Assembly (NCBI RefSeq): GCF_008806755.1
Contig: NZ_WAAU01000031.1
Coordinates: 21,116-85,115 of the forward strand
Origin: Tenacibaculum aiptasiae
Lineage (GTDB): Bacteria > Bacteroidota > Bacteroidia > Flavobacteriales > Flavobacteriaceae
Length of the DNA: 64,000 bases
Direction: 5' to 3'
The notes beneath the pieces are model-generated. The model ran no database searches. It was not told where the DNA came from and saw nothing but the letters and a program-made list of their open reading frames with translations. This document shows, in pieces, positions 8,702 to 18,010 of this stretch (its first letter is position 1; the number at the start of each line of letters is the position of its first letter). The position numbers and the translations under genes were made by a program.

Positions 8702-9562
8702 TCAAATATACATATTTCTGATTAACTCACCAGAATCTTTCTTCTCATCAATAACGTTAAACTCAATCATTTTATTTTGTATGCTAGTGATTAAATTTTC
8801 AGTTACTGGCTCTCCATCACTCCATTCTGTAATAGATAGCCATTCTTGAATATCATTTAATTGTTGTTCGTATCTGATAGCTAGTGTTTTATCGATATTT
8901 TTGATTTCCTTAAAGTCAGAAGTACAGCTATTGATTATGTCTAAAACTTTTTTTACTTCATCAAAATTATTTTCTAAAACTTCATTTCGAACTGCTACTA
9001 CAAAACAAGGCCAAGGTGTAGGACAATCTCCTAAACGTCTAAATGTATTGTTGTCAACTAAAGGTTTGGTGGTAAAATGTTCCCACATAAAGTAGTCAGC
9101 TTCACCATTGGTTAAGGCATCAATTCCTCCCTGTAAATTGCCAACAACTTTAAATTTTAGTTTCTCAACATCCCAACCATTATTATGTGCGTTTACAATA
9201 GCCATTAAATGAGATCCAGAGCCAAATCGACTAATAGCTACAGTTGCATGTTCTAAATCTTCAATTTTTTTGAAAGAAGATTTAGCTCCAACATGTATTC
9301 CCCAAATTAAAGGACTTTTTACAAAGGTTTGTGTAATTTTTGAAGGATTTCCATTGATTATATCTTTGATAATTCCTTCAGTAAGTACAATTGCAATGTC
9401 GATTTCTCCTGAACGTAATGCTTTGCACATAGCACCAGTACCTCCAGGGAAGTCTTGCCAACGTAAATTTATGTTGTTGTTGGTGTATTCTTTATTTTTT
9501 AAGGTAATGTACCATGGATAGTTAAAATGCTCTGGTACACCACCTACTTTTAAATTTAGCAT
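8702..9562 (-). CDS. Cytosolic substrate-binding-protein-like (PBP2 fold) protein
   Basis: This 286-residue protein opens LNLKVGGVPEHFNYPWYI and has the two-lobed type 2 periplasmic-binding-protein pattern (SGEIDIAIVLTEG; AISRFGSGSHLMA; GEADYFMWEHFTTKPLVD). It has no signal peptide and no lipobox, so it should stay in the cytosol and is not a normal transport receptor. The GGVPEHFN opening recalls the Ca3427-like group of PBP2 proteins; I give that as a tentative family. Its start codon directly abuts the stop of the nucleoside phosphorylase gene, which hints at a nucleoside, base or related ligand. Confidence 0.7.
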   Translation of the reverse strand: MLNLKVGGVPEHFNYPWYITLKNKEYTNNNINLRWQDFPGGTGAMCKALRSGEIDIAIVLTEGIIKDIINGNPSKITQTFVKSPLIWGIHVGAKSSFKKIEDLEHATVAISRFGSGSHLMAIVNAHNNGWDVEKLKFKVVGNLQGGIDALTNGEADYFMWEHFTTKPLVDNNTFRRLGDCPTPWPCFVVAVRNEVLENNFDEVKKVLDIINSCTSDFKEIKNIDKTLAIRYEQQLNDIQEWLSITEWSDGEPVTENLITSIQNKMIEFNVIDEKKDSGELIRNMYI

Positions 9563-10432
9563 CTATTCAACTAATTTGTCTAAGGTATATTGAATTAAAT
9601 CAGCAACAACTTTACCAGGGTTTTCGCTAAATGTTCCATTAGCTCTATTAGCAATTAAAGCATTCATTGAGGCTGCATTATGACCTAGTAATTTTGATAA
9701 ACCATAAATGGCAGAAGTTTCCATTTCTAAATTTGTAATTCTATTACCATTGTGGTTAAAACTATCAATTTTAGCGTTTAATTGAGCGTCTTGCAGTCCT
9801 AAACGTAAAACACGTCCTTGAGGCCCATAGAAACCACCTGCAGTAGCTGTAATACCTTTATGTACCTTATCTGAAAGTAATTTTTCTTCTAAAGTTTTTC
9901 CGTTTGCTACTACTAAAGGATACGATTTTTTAGAGCTCCAATCTGTATGTTTAATAAAAGCTTGTTCTAATTCTGGATTAGCAATTTCTTCTACTTGATA
10001 AGACTGTAACATACCGTTTAAATCCAATCCATGAGAGCTTAATAAAAAGCTGTTTACTGGAATGTCGGCTTGCAAAGATCCAGAAGTACCAATTCTAGTA
10101 ATATTTAACTGTGTATGAGTTTCTTTTACTTGACGTGTTTCTAAATCAATATTTACTAAAGCATCAAGTTCGTTTAAAACGATATCAATATTATCAGGAC
10201 CTATTCCTGTAGAGATTACAGTTAATCTTTTGCCTTTATAAGTTCCGGTAGTAGTTTTAAATTCTCTTTTTTGAGTTGTAAATTCAATAGAGTCAAAATG
10301 TTGTGTTACTTTATCAACGCGATATTGATCTCCAACGAAAATAATATCGGTAGCTATATGCTCAGGTCTTAAATTTAGATGATAAATACTTCCATCAGGA
10401 TTTAAGATGAGTTCAGAATGTTGTATGTTCAT
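9563..10432 (-). CDS. Nucleoside phosphorylase (uridine phosphorylase-like)
   Basis: This 289-residue member of the PNP/UDP phosphorylase superfamily has the phosphate-binding glycine loop VISTGIGPDNIDIVLNEL and RIGTSGSLQ. Near the C-terminus ITNLEMETSAIYGLSKLLGH gives the Met-Glu pair that binds ribose. It splits nucleosides with phosphate into a free base and ribose-1-phosphate. The base specificity cannot be settled by eye. The gene is butt-joined to both neighbours with no intergenic bases, so the operon is tightly coupled. Confidence 0.85.
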   Translation of the reverse strand: MNIQHSELILNPDGSIYHLNLRPEHIATDIIFVGDQYRVDKVTQHFDSIEFTTQKREFKTTTGTYKGKRLTVISTGIGPDNIDIVLNELDALVNIDLETRQVKETHTQLNITRIGTSGSLQADIPVNSFLLSSHGLDLNGMLQSYQVEEIANPELEQAFIKHTDWSSKKSYPLVVANGKTLEEKLLSDKVHKGITATAGGFYGPQGRVLRLGLQDAQLNAKIDSFNHNGNRITNLEMETSAIYGLSKLLGHNAASMNALIANRANGTFSENPGKVVADLIQYTLDKLVE

Positions 10433-11377
10433 TTATGATGTAATTTTTAACAGCTTGTTTGTAGAGTTTACATATAAATAGCTGTATTTTTTTGCGCCTC
10501 CAAGATACGAAAAATCGGAACGCATTTTTGCATAATAGTTCGTTTGATTATGCAGTACTTTTTTACCTATTTTATTTAATTTAACTGGGTTAAATGAAGA
10601 AAATAAGCTTTTTAATTGATTTGTTTTGTTAACATATTGAATATCACCATATCCATAAACCTCTTGATTTGATAATAAGTGACCAATAAACTTATTTTTT
10701 GTTTCAAATTTATTGCTCTTAGCGGCTTTTAAAATATTGTTTTCAATATGGTTTAACCCATTTTCTATAGATGGAAAACGAAGTAAATGTGCTTTTATAG
10801 CTTCTTCTAAATATACAAATGGTGATTTAGGATTTAACTTTGAAGCATTTTCAAGTTGCAAAGGACTATCTGAGCAATAAAGTTGCCATATATAATCAGC
10901 ATACTCAATATCGTCTTGGGTAAGTGTTATCCTGTTTTTAAAATGTTCTTTTAATTGAGTAGGAGATAGTTCACCTAAACCTAACATCTTTTCACTGTTT
11001 GCTATTTTACCACTACAAACTAACGATATTTTTTGATTTTTTCTATAACGTTTAAGCCAGCTAATAACAGCTAGCATGTTTATTTGACAAAATAAATCAT
11101 ATTCAAACCAAAGAACAATTTCGTCTTGTTTTTTTTGATTACAAAGGTTTCTGTACTCTTTTAAAGTGTAATCAATAAACTTCCTTTTTGTAACTTTATA
11201 TGACGATTTAAGAAAATCAAAACGGGTTTTCCAAAAGTTTTCACTTCCTACATCAACAGATGTTTTTCCTTCGCACAACATTTCTCTCCATGTAATAATA
11301 TCTCCTTTAAAATTTAAGTTTTTTAACTGTAGAGTTGTAGTGTCTCCGTTGGTAATGTGTAATAATGAGGATGTCAT
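10433..11377 (-). CDS. DUF1835 domain-containing protein
   Basis: This 314-residue cytosolic protein starts with LLHITNGDTTTLQLKNL and GDIITWREMLCEGKT, the signature of DUF1835. The rest (about 130-314) is helical and basic near the end. The domain's function is not established. It is the first gene of the minus-strand run DUF1835, nucleoside phosphorylase, PBP-like protein and small lipoprotein, in which three genes follow each other with zero spacing. That supports a joint role but does not define it. Confidence 0.75.
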   Translation of the reverse strand: MTSSLLHITNGDTTTLQLKNLNFKGDIITWREMLCEGKTSVDVGSENFWKTRFDFLKSSYKVTKRKFIDYTLKEYRNLCNQKKQDEIVLWFEYDLFCQINMLAVISWLKRYRKNQKISLVCSGKIANSEKMLGLGELSPTQLKEHFKNRITLTQDDIEYADYIWQLYCSDSPLQLENASKLNPKSPFVYLEEAIKAHLLRFPSIENGLNHIENNILKAAKSNKFETKNKFIGHLLSNQEVYGYGDIQYVNKTNQLKSLFSSFNPVKLNKIGKKVLHNQTNYYAKMRSDFSYLGGAKKYSYLYVNSTNKLLKITS

Positions 11378-11488
11378 AATATTGAGGAATTCTTTTTTGA
11401 TTTCTTCTGTTGGTATATAATAAACGCTGATTTTTCTACGTTATTATTAATTACCTATATTTTAACACTTTAAAGTTATTTGAAGGAA

Positions 11489-11518
11489 AAGTGTCAAGAA
11501 AAAATATTCTTGACACTT
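11489..11518 (-). terminator. Terminator of the SUI1 operon
   Basis: A 10-bp perfect stem (AAGTGTCAAG / CTTGACACTT) with a 10-base loop lies 9 bases past the SUI1 stop codon. Read on the minus strand it is followed by TTTTCC, fitting rho-independent termination. Confidence 0.85.
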
Positions 11519-11526
11519 CAATAATA

Positions 11527-11850
11527 TTAGCCTCCAACGCGTTTTACTTTGAAGCCTTTATCTTTTAATATTTCCATTATTTGATCGCGGTAATCACCTT
11601 GAATAATAATAGTGTCATCTTTAAAGCTACCACCAACACTTAGTTTGGTTTTTATTTCTTTAGCAAGCTTTTTAAAATCTTGAGTAGCACCATTGTACCC
11701 GTCTAAAATTGTAACAGGTTTTCCTTTGCGTTTTTCATATTTGCAAAGAATAGGATCATCTTGAAGCCAAATATCAGGTTTTTCTTCAATTGGTTTTTCT
11801 TCAAATTGATGATCTGGAAATAAGTTTTTTAATTGATCTTGTAAATCCAT
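11527..11850 (-). CDS. SUI1/YciH-family translation initiation factor
   Basis: This 107-residue protein carries the SUI1/eIF1 fold in its C-terminal 80 residues: KRKGKPVTILDGYNG, the DFKKLAKEIKTKLSVGGSFKDDTIIIQGDY core and a VKRVGG end. Bacterial YciH proteins act on translation initiation fidelity, though their exact role is less settled than that of eIF1. It starts 4 bases after the oxygenase gene's stop and shares that operon. Confidence 0.9.
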   Translation of the reverse strand: MDLQDQLKNLFPDHQFEEKPIEEKPDIWLQDDPILCKYEKRKGKPVTILDGYNGATQDFKKLAKEIKTKLSVGGSFKDDTIIIQGDYRDQIMEILKDKGFKVKRVGG

Positions 11851-11854
11851 TAAA

Positions 11855-12802
11855 TTACTTTTTCAATCCTAACTCGCGTAAACGTTCGTCTAAGAATTCA
11901 CCAGCAGTTATGTCTTCAAACTGCTTTGGATTATTGTCGTCAATACAGTTTTCTAAAACATCTAATTTCATGTCAGAAACTGGATGCATAAAAAATGGAA
12001 TAGAATAACGAGAAGTTCCCCATAATTCTTTAGGAGGGTTTGTTACTCTATGAATAGTTGATTTTAATTTATTATTACTGTGACGAGATAACATATCACC
12101 AACGTTAATCATTAATTCGTCTGGTTGAGCAATGGCATCATGCCAAACTCCATCATGATCTTGTACTTGTAATCCTTTTCCTTGAGCTCCCATTAACAAA
12201 GTAATTAGGTTAATGTCTCCATGAGCAGCAGCTCTTACAGCCCCTTTTGGTTCAGTTTCAATTGGAGGGTAGTGGATTGGACGTAAAATACTATTTCCGT
12301 TTTTGATATATTGATCAAAGTAAGTTTCTTCTAATCCTAAGTGTAATGCTAATGAACGTAAAACATATTTAGCTGTTTTTTCTAACATTTGATATGTTTG
12401 CTTTCCTATTCTATTGAATTCTGGAAGCTCTTCAACTTCTACATTAGCTGGATATTCTTTTGCATATTTAGAATCAGCATCTACATACTGACCAAAATGC
12501 CAAAACTCTTTTAAATCTCCTTCTTTTTTCCCTTTTGCAGACTCTTTTCCGAAAGAAACATATCCTCTTTGTCCTCCAATTCCAGGTATCTCATATTTCT
12601 CTTTTACTTCAGTAGGTAATTCGAAAAAGTTTTTAATTTCTTTATATAGATTGTCTACTAGTTCATCATCTAAAAAATGACCTTTTAATGCAACAAAACC
12701 AATAGTTTCATAAGCATTACCTATTTCGTTTATAAATTTTTGTTTTCTGCTTTCATCGCCCGATAAAAAGTCAGCTAAATTTACGCTTGGGACTTTACTC
12801 AT
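11855..12802 (-). CDS. 2-oxoglutarate-Fe(II) oxygenase, isopenicillin N synthase family
   Basis: This 315-residue enzyme has the DIOX_N domain (about 4-130) and the double-stranded beta-helix core. The iron triad is visible as the H-x-D of AAHGDINLITLL and the distal His of STIHRVTNPP. The co-substrate-binding R-x-S is in SRYSIPFF. Family members hydroxylate, desaturate or cyclise small molecules. The flavobacterial version is a common core gene with no known substrate. It is followed by SUI1 with a 4-base gap. A partial -7-like element lies upstream, but I do not call it. Confidence 0.9.
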   Translation of the reverse strand: MSKVPSVNLADFLSGDESRKQKFINEIGNAYETIGFVALKGHFLDDELVDNLYKEIKNFFELPTEVKEKYEIPGIGGQRGYVSFGKESAKGKKEGDLKEFWHFGQYVDADSKYAKEYPANVEVEELPEFNRIGKQTYQMLEKTAKYVLRSLALHLGLEETYFDQYIKNGNSILRPIHYPPIETEPKGAVRAAAHGDINLITLLMGAQGKGLQVQDHDGVWHDAIAQPDELMINVGDMLSRHSNNKLKSTIHRVTNPPKELWGTSRYSIPFFMHPVSDMKLDVLENCIDDNNPKQFEDITAGEFLDERLRELGLKK

Positions 12803-12862
12803 TGTTAATAACTTTTATAAAAATGACTGTAAAGGTATTAAAAACAAGGGAAACATCTAAAA

Positions 12863-13561
12863 TTACTTATTAACAAAAGGTATTAGGTATGATATTGTAT
12901 AGTTAAACCCAAAACCAGTATTACTTTCAAAAACCCTATTAAATCCTGGTGCGTATAGCGTTTTGAAGTTTGTTTGGTCGTCTACACTGATCATTATTTT
13001 ATAGGAAAAGCCAGCACTTACAAAAAGGTTTTTCAAAGTTTCAACTTTTATACCTAGTTGAAATTCAGTCCAATGTGCAGTTAGTCCAGTTTCTGTTATA
13101 GGAGTTGTAATTGTATTTGAAGGAAAATAAATATTTCCAACATTAGGTTTGTAACTATCTAAAGTTTGGTCAAAAAGAGCAAATCCATAACGCATTCCAA
13201 CATAAATTTCATTATTCATGTCTAACCAGTTTTGATATGCATTATAATTAGCTCCTAATCTAATATAACTTCCTTTAGAGGTTGAAGTAGTAAAATCTTC
13301 AAAGGTTGTTTCTTTTTCGTATCCTAATTCTGTAGCGATATACCATTTTTTTGAAACACGATAATCTCCCACAATTTCCAATCCACTATAACTCTTGTCA
13401 AATATGGATAATCCAGGTTTACTAATATCTATTCCTAAACGAAGTCCGTAACCTGTCTTGTAAGTTATCGTATCTTTTTTCGCTTCGGAATTCTTTGTTT
13501 TTTGAGCGTATCCTTGTAAAAAACTAAGTGTAAGACAAAGACTAATGATATACTTGTACAT
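12863..13561 (-). CDS. DUF6048 family outer-membrane beta-barrel-like protein
   Basis: The better start is the ATG at 13561, which gives MYKYIISLCLTLSFLQGYAQ, a clean signal peptide. An upstream ATG at 13582 would add seven charged residues before it. The mature protein (about 212 residues) consists of alternating aromatic beta strands (YIRLGANYNAY; YVGMRYGFALFD; LFVSAGFSYKI; FGFNYTISYLIPF) and ends in a hydrophobic strand, as outer-membrane barrels do. This matches DUF6048. It overlaps the DUF6452 gene by 20 bases, and the pair is probably one envelope unit of unknown role. Confidence 0.78.
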   Translation of the reverse strand: MYKYIISLCLTLSFLQGYAQKTKNSEAKKDTITYKTGYGLRLGIDISKPGLSIFDKSYSGLEIVGDYRVSKKWYIATELGYEKETTFEDFTTSTSKGSYIRLGANYNAYQNWLDMNNEIYVGMRYGFALFDQTLDSYKPNVGNIYFPSNTITTPITETGLTAHWTEFQLGIKVETLKNLFVSAGFSYKIMISVDDQTNFKTLYAPGFNRVFESNTGFGFNYTISYLIPFVNK

Positions 13562-14036
13562 GTGCTTTTGCTTGATTGTCAATATTAGTAATTAATGAAG
13601 TAGATAAATTATCAATCCAACCAGTGTGTGTTAAATTAACATCTTTATAGATAATTCTATATCCACATGAACGAGAAACATAATCCTCTTCAGGAACATA
13701 TTTTATTGTAAGTGTAGCTATTTGGTTGTTGGCTATAGTATTATCAACATTATTCATCTTAAGTGTATACACTGTTTCTGTGGTCAATGAGTTTAATGAT
13801 TTCAATGAGTTCAATGGGATAGCAATACTATCAGTTGTTTGATTGGTAAATAAACTATCAGTTTTTCCTTGAGCTATAATGGATAAACGTTGTACTGCTT
13901 TTGTTTGACTATTATCATCTTTATCGTAAAAACGTAAAACTAAATTTGGTGTTACTGGATTTTGTACGCAAAAATCATCTCTCTCACAAGAAAGTAATCC
14001 TGCTATTAAGACAAAAAATAAAATATACTTTTTCAT
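13542..14036 (-). CDS. DUF6452 family lipoprotein
   Basis: This 164-residue protein begins MKKYILFFVLIAGLLSCERDDFC, with a lipobox LLSC and Cys17. The mature part has a beta-rich pattern and conserved cysteines (DFCVQNPVTPNLVLRFYD near the N-terminus; SRSCGYRIIY near residue 123), consistent with DUF6452, a small flavobacterial lipoprotein family. It sits between rlmD and the DUF6048 gene in the same direction. Its 3' end overlaps the start of the DUF6048 gene, which suggests coupled translation. No function is known. Confidence 0.8.
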   Translation of the reverse strand: MKKYILFFVLIAGLLSCERDDFCVQNPVTPNLVLRFYDKDDNSQTKAVQRLSIIAQGKTDSLFTNQTTDSIAIPLNSLKSLNSLTTETVYTLKMNNVDNTIANNQIATLTIKYVPEEDYVSRSCGYRIIYKDVNLTHTGWIDNLSTSLITNIDNQAKAHVQVYH

Positions 14037-14042
14037 TAAAAA

Positions 14043-15494
14043 TTATTTTTCAAATAATACTACTGTTTCAATATGCGCTGTATGCGGAAATTGATCTACC
14101 AAGCTAATCTTTTTTAATTGATAGCCATTTTTAATTAACTCTTCTGTATCTCTAGCTTGAGTTGCTGGGTTACAAGATACATAAACCATTCTATCTGCAT
14201 TTAGATTTATGATTTTTTTAAGTGTTTTTGGAGCAATACCAGCACGTGCAGGATCTAAAATAATAGTTCTTATTTTGTTTTTAAACTGTGGGTGTTCATT
14301 TAAGAATTTACCAACATCGGCTGCATAAAACTCTAACCCTTTTATATTATTTCTCTCAGCGTTTTTCTTAGCATCTTCAATGGCTGAGGCTACAATATCT
14401 ACACCTACAATTTTGGTGTTATTGGCTTTTGAAGCTATTATTTGACCTATAGTTCCAGTTCCACAAAACAAATCCATAACAACGGTATTATCTACTGCAT
14501 CCTTGTTCTCTAACGCATAATCAACAACTTTGGTATATAATTTTTCTGCAGATTTTGGGTTGGTTTGAAAAAAGCTTTTCATGCTTATTTCAAAATTTAA
14601 ACCTAATAATTCTTCTACAATTTTATCTTTTCCAGTAACAAGACTAATACTTCCAGAAGTAGCAATAGTTCTATCTCCAATTTCATCGTTAATAGTATGT
14701 AATAATCCTGCTAAACGATTTCCAAAAATGTCTTTTAATAAATTAGCGAAAGCTTGTAAGTCAAATTTAGGTAAATCATAAGAAGTTGTTACCAAATTAA
14801 ATAATAGTTCATTTGTTTTATAAGATTTTCTAACAACAAAATATCTGAAGAATCCTTCTTTTTTTGGTCCGTGCCAAGGAGCTAAACCAGTTTTTTCACA
14901 GTATTCTCTAATTACTTTTAAGTTATCTTCAACTTGAGCATCAAATAATCCAGAGTCTTTATCTAAATTATCTCCCATCCACCAAACACCACGGCGTTTA
15001 AAACCTAGGGTGAAAAAATCATCATCTTTCTTATTAATTCTATCGTAACCAATAGCTGAAAATCCATATTCCATTTTGTTTCGATAATGAAATACATTAG
15101 GAGAAGCAACGAATTCGTCAAATAAATCTTCTATATTTTCAACTTTACCAATTCGTTTAAATAAAGAAAGTGTACTTTCTTTTTTATATTGATGTTGAAG
15201 ATCAATAGGTAACTGAATATATGGAGCACCTGGGATATCTTGATATGGAACTTCTATTTCGTCTTCTGAATGTTTTATAACCTCTACTAGTTTACATTCA
15301 GCATATTTCTTTTTCGACTTAACTACACGAGCTTTTACCAACTGTCCTGGTAAAGTGTTGGGAACAAAAACAACAAAAACTCCTTCTTCTGAGCGAATTC
15401 TTCCAATTCCTTTTCCTCCAAAGGCATAATCTTCAATTAAAATTTCTATTGTTTCGTTTCTTTTAACAAACTTATTTCGTTCTCTACGTGGCAT
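14043..15494 (-). CDS. rlmD: 23S rRNA (uracil-5-)-methyltransferase
   Basis: This 483-residue protein has an N-terminal TRAM domain (about 10-70, IEDYAFGGKGIGRI) and a central region. The SAM-dependent methyltransferase core has FFQTNP, VMDLFCGTGTIGQIIA and the catalytic motif VYVSCNPATQARD, with the nucleophilic Cys near residue 440. This is the RumA/TrmA family, which makes 5-methyluridine in rRNA or tRNA. RlmD is the usual name for the flavobacterial form, but the exact target uridine is inferred. Only a six-base gap separates it from the DUF6452 gene. Confidence 0.9.
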   Translation of the reverse strand: MPRRERNKFVKRNETIEILIEDYAFGGKGIGRIRSEEGVFVVFVPNTLPGQLVKARVVKSKKKYAECKLVEVIKHSEDEIEVPYQDIPGAPYIQLPIDLQHQYKKESTLSLFKRIGKVENIEDLFDEFVASPNVFHYRNKMEYGFSAIGYDRINKKDDDFFTLGFKRRGVWWMGDNLDKDSGLFDAQVEDNLKVIREYCEKTGLAPWHGPKKEGFFRYFVVRKSYKTNELLFNLVTTSYDLPKFDLQAFANLLKDIFGNRLAGLLHTINDEIGDRTIATSGSISLVTGKDKIVEELLGLNFEISMKSFFQTNPKSAEKLYTKVVDYALENKDAVDNTVVMDLFCGTGTIGQIIASKANNTKIVGVDIVASAIEDAKKNAERNNIKGLEFYAADVGKFLNEHPQFKNKIRTIILDPARAGIAPKTLKKIINLNADRMVYVSCNPATQARDTEELIKNGYQLKKISLVDQFPHTAHIETVVLFEK

Positions 15495-15517
15495 TGTAAA
15501 CTATAATTTATGGTTTG

Positions 15518-15545
15518 CAAAATTAGGAAAAGATATGGTTTCAAA
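15518..15545 (-). promoter_or_regulatory. Candidate promoter of rlmD
   Basis: On the minus strand a TTTG (15545-15542) is followed after 16 bases by TAATTTTG (15525-15518), close to the Bacteroidota promoter TTG-N17to23-TAnnTTTG. It lies about 25 bases upstream of the rlmD start codon. Confidence 0.5.
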
Positions 15546-15631
15546 TACTTTTAACTCAAACTTAAATTTCTATTTTTAAAAAGAAAATTGAACCTTTTAA
15601 CTTTTCATACGTCTATGAGATGTAATTGATA

Positions 15632-16177
15632 ATGAAAAAATTGAATAATATTACTGATAAAGATTTGATTTTAGCCTATAAAGAAGGAAATCAAAAAGCG
15701 TTAACAGCCTTAGTAAAAAAATGGCATGTTCAATTTTGTAAGCTTGCTTTTTGGTATGTAAAAGACCGTGATATAGCTAAAGATGTAGCTCAAGAAAGTT
15801 GGCAGGTTATTATAAGAAAGTTGGGAGAACTTGAAAATCCTAATCGGTTTAAAAGTTGGGCAATTAGTATTGTAAATAGAAAGGCGATTGATTGGTTAAG
15901 AGCAGATAAAAGAGTATTGGATAAATACCAAAAATATTACAATGAGCATAGAAAAGAAGTTATTTCAATTGAGGTTAGTGAAGAAGAAAAGTTGAAAAGT
16001 AGTTTGTTAAAAGCAATTCAGAAATTATCAATAGAACAACAGATGGTTGTTAAGTTATTTTATACTGAGTCGTATTCACTTAAAGAAATAAGTAAACTTT
16101 TAGATATATCGGTTGGAACAGCAAAGTCAAGGTTGTTTCATGCAAGAGAAAAATTAAAGAAAATAATAAAAACATAA
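15632..16177 (+). CDS. ECF-type RNA polymerase sigma factor
   Basis: The ATG at 15632 gives 181 residues (an in-frame TTG six bases earlier is possible). Region 2 is visible as DRDIAKDVAQESWQVIIRKL and FKSWAISIVNRKAIDWLR (about 50-92). Region 4 is LSIEQQMVVKLFYTESYSLKEISKLLDISVGTAKSRLFHAREKL (about 131-175). ECF sigma factors switch genes on in response to envelope or other stress, usually held back by a membrane anti-sigma factor. The next gene, four bases on, encodes a small membrane protein that could play that part. Confidence 0.9.
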   Translation: MKKLNNITDKDLILAYKEGNQKALTALVKKWHVQFCKLAFWYVKDRDIAKDVAQESWQVIIRKLGELENPNRFKSWAISIVNRKAIDWLRADKRVLDKYQKYYNEHRKEVISIEVSEEEKLKSSLLKAIQKLSIEQQMVVKLFYTESYSLKEISKLLDISVGTAKSRLFHAREKLKKIIKT

Positions 16178-16181
16178 AATT

Positions 16182-16565
16182 ATGGAGAAATCAGAAGATA
16201 TTGACAAATTAATAAAGGAAACCTTAACCGAAGAAGAGGCAAGATTTTATGAGGAATTAGATGAACAGAATGTTTTTCAAATGATTGGTGGGTTGTTTCA
16301 AGGGAAGAATAAATGGATTATGGTTTTAATGAATATTATGACTTTAGTTTTCTTTGGACTTTTTATTTACTGTATTGTTCAGTTTTTTAATTCGGAAGCA
16401 ACTAAAGATTTAATAAAATGGGGGGTAGGAACTATGATTTTCTTGTTAGGAGTAAGTATGTTAAAAATATTTGCTTGGATGCAAATGGATAAAAATGCAT
16501 TATTAAGAGAGATTAAAAGATTGGAGTTGCAGGTTTCTTCATTAGCTGGAAAAATATCGGAATAA
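16182..16565 (+). CDS. Small membrane protein paired with ECF sigma factor (DUF6768-like)
   Basis: This 127-residue protein has an acidic cytosolic N-terminus (about 1-45), two transmembrane segments (about 47-68 and 80-100) and a C-terminal amphipathic or coiled segment (LLREIKRLELQVSSLAGKI). The layout and its position four bases after the sigma factor gene match the DUF6768-like partners of flavobacterial ECF sigma factors. An anti-sigma or sensor role is inferred from context; no zinc-binding anti-sigma motif is present. Confidence 0.65.
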   Translation: MEKSEDIDKLIKETLTEEEARFYEELDEQNVFQMIGGLFQGKNKWIMVLMNIMTLVFFGLFIYCIVQFFNSEATKDLIKWGVGTMIFLLGVSMLKIFAWMQMDKNALLREIKRLELQVSSLAGKISE

Positions 16566-16635
16566 GATTTTAAATGCTCTGAATATTTAGTAAATTGCAG
16601 AACTTTTTAGGGATGATTTCTTTCCCACGCTGAAT

Positions 16636-16654
16636 TTTCGAAACTTCTTCGAAA
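16636..16654. promoter_or_regulatory. Inverted repeat upstream of rocD
   Basis: TTTCGAA-acttc-TTCGAAA is a perfect 7-bp inverted repeat about 50 bases upstream of the rocD start. It could be an operator or the base of a small hairpin. No regulator can be assigned. Confidence 0.4.
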
Positions 16655-16705
16655 GGATAAAGGTAGATAAGGAATGGTTATTTTATAAATTTAAAATTAT
16701 TAAAA

Positions 16706-17950
16706 ATGGCTGTTTTAGACCAATTAACTTCGCAACAAGCGATCGATTTAGAAAACAAACACGGAGCACATAACTATCACCCATTACCAGTGGTTTTAAG
16801 TAAAGGTGAAGGAGTGTACGTATGGGATGTTGAAGGTAAGAAGTATTATGACTTTTTATCTGCTTATTCTGCAGTAAACCAAGGGCATTGTCATCCAAAA
16901 ATTGTTGGAGCAATGGTAAATCAAGCGCAAACATTAACATTAACTTCTCGTGCATTTTACAATGACATGCTAGGAAGGTATGAAAAATTTGCAACTGAAC
17001 TTTTTGGTTTTGACAAATTATTACCAATGAATACTGGTGCTGAAGCTGTTGAAACTGCTTTAAAGTTATGTAGAAAATGGGCTTATGAAGTAAAAGGAAT
17101 TGATGAAAATGATGCACAAATTGTAGTTTGTGAAAATAATTTCCACGGACGTACAACTACAATTATTTCGTTTTCTAATGATCCTGTTGCTCGTAAGAAC
17201 TTTGGACCTTATACAAATGGGTTTATTAAAATAGAGTATAATAACTTAAAAGCTTTAGAAGAGGCTTTAGAAAGTGATAAAAATATAGCTGGTTTCTTAG
17301 TTGAACCTATTCAAGGAGAAGCTGGAGTATATGTGCCATCTGAAGGATATTTAGCAGCTGCTAAGGCGTTATGTGAAAAGTATAATGTATTATTTATAGC
17401 TGATGAAGTTCAAACAGGTATTGCACGTACGGGAAAAATGTTAGCGGTAGATCATGAAAATGTAAAACCAGACATTTTAATCTTAGGTAAAGCATTAAGT
17501 GGTGGAGCTTATCCGGTTTCTGGAGTATTAGCAAATGATAATATTATGAATGTTATTAAGCCAGGTAACCACGGTTCTACTTTTGGAGGAAATCCAGTTG
17601 CAGCAGCAGTTGCTATTGCAGCTTTAGAAGTTGTTAAAGAAGAAAGTTTAGCTGAAAATGCTGAGCGTTTAGGAAAGATTTTTAGAGAGGAAATAGGAGC
17701 ATTTACTGAGCAAACAGATTTAGTAAATTCAGTAAGAGGTAAAGGATTGTTAAATGCAATTTTAATTAACGATACTGAAGAAAGCTCAACAGCTTGGGAT
17801 ATTTGTATTAAATTACGTGATAATGGTTTATTAGCTAAGCCAACTCACGGAAATATTATCCGTTTTGCACCACCATTAGTAATGAATGAGGAGCAATTAC
17901 GTGATTGTATTTCTATTATAAAGAAAACAATTTCTGAGTTTAAGAAATAA
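16706..17950 (+). CDS. rocD: Ornithine--oxo-acid transaminase
   Basis: This 414-residue class III aminotransferase opens with [47 protein letters not shown], which is characteristic of ornithine aminotransferase. PLP-binding features are [18 protein letters not shown], the Asp of [15 protein letters not shown] and the Schiff-base lysine in [14 protein letters not shown] (near residue 260). [15 protein letters not shown] binds the PLP phosphate. It converts ornithine and 2-oxoglutarate to glutamate semialdehyde and glutamate in arginine and proline metabolism. It stands alone and ends at a strong terminator. Confidence 0.94.
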   Translation: MAVLDQLTSQQAIDLENKHGAHNYHPLPVVLSKGEGVYVWDVEGKKYYDFLSAYSAVNQGHCHPKIVGAMVNQAQTLTLTSRAFYNDMLGRYEKFATELFGFDKLLPMNTGAEAVETALKLCRKWAYEVKGIDENDAQIVVCENNFHGRTTTIISFSNDPVARKNFGPYTNGFIKIEYNNLKALEEALESDKNIAGFLVEPIQGEAGVYVPSEGYLAAAKALCEKYNVLFIADEVQTGIARTGKMLAVDHENVKPDILILGKALSGGAYPVSGVLANDNIMNVIKPGNHGSTFGGNPVAAAVAIAALEVVKEESLAENAERLGKIFREEIGAFTEQTDLVNSVRGKGLLNAILINDTEESSTAWDICIKLRDNGLLAKPTHGNIIRFAPPLVMNEEQLRDCISIIKKTISEFKK

Positions 17951-17972
17951 TAAACTTAGAAATGATTGAAAT

Positions 17973-18003
17973 AAAAAAGAGCGATTTTAAATCGCTCTTT
18001 TTT
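17973..18003. terminator. Bidirectional terminator between rocD and helicase gene
   Basis: An extended palindrome centred on GAGCGATTT / AAATCGCTC has an A-run on the left and a T-run on the right. It sits between two convergent genes. Confidence 0.92.
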
Positions 18004-18010
18004 ATTTGTT

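Noticed and set aside
16683..17156. Minus-strand open frame of 157 codons inside rocD
   Set aside because: It lies fully opposite a clear ornithine transaminase gene and its translation is low-complexity (Leu, His, Gln rich). It is a shadow frame.
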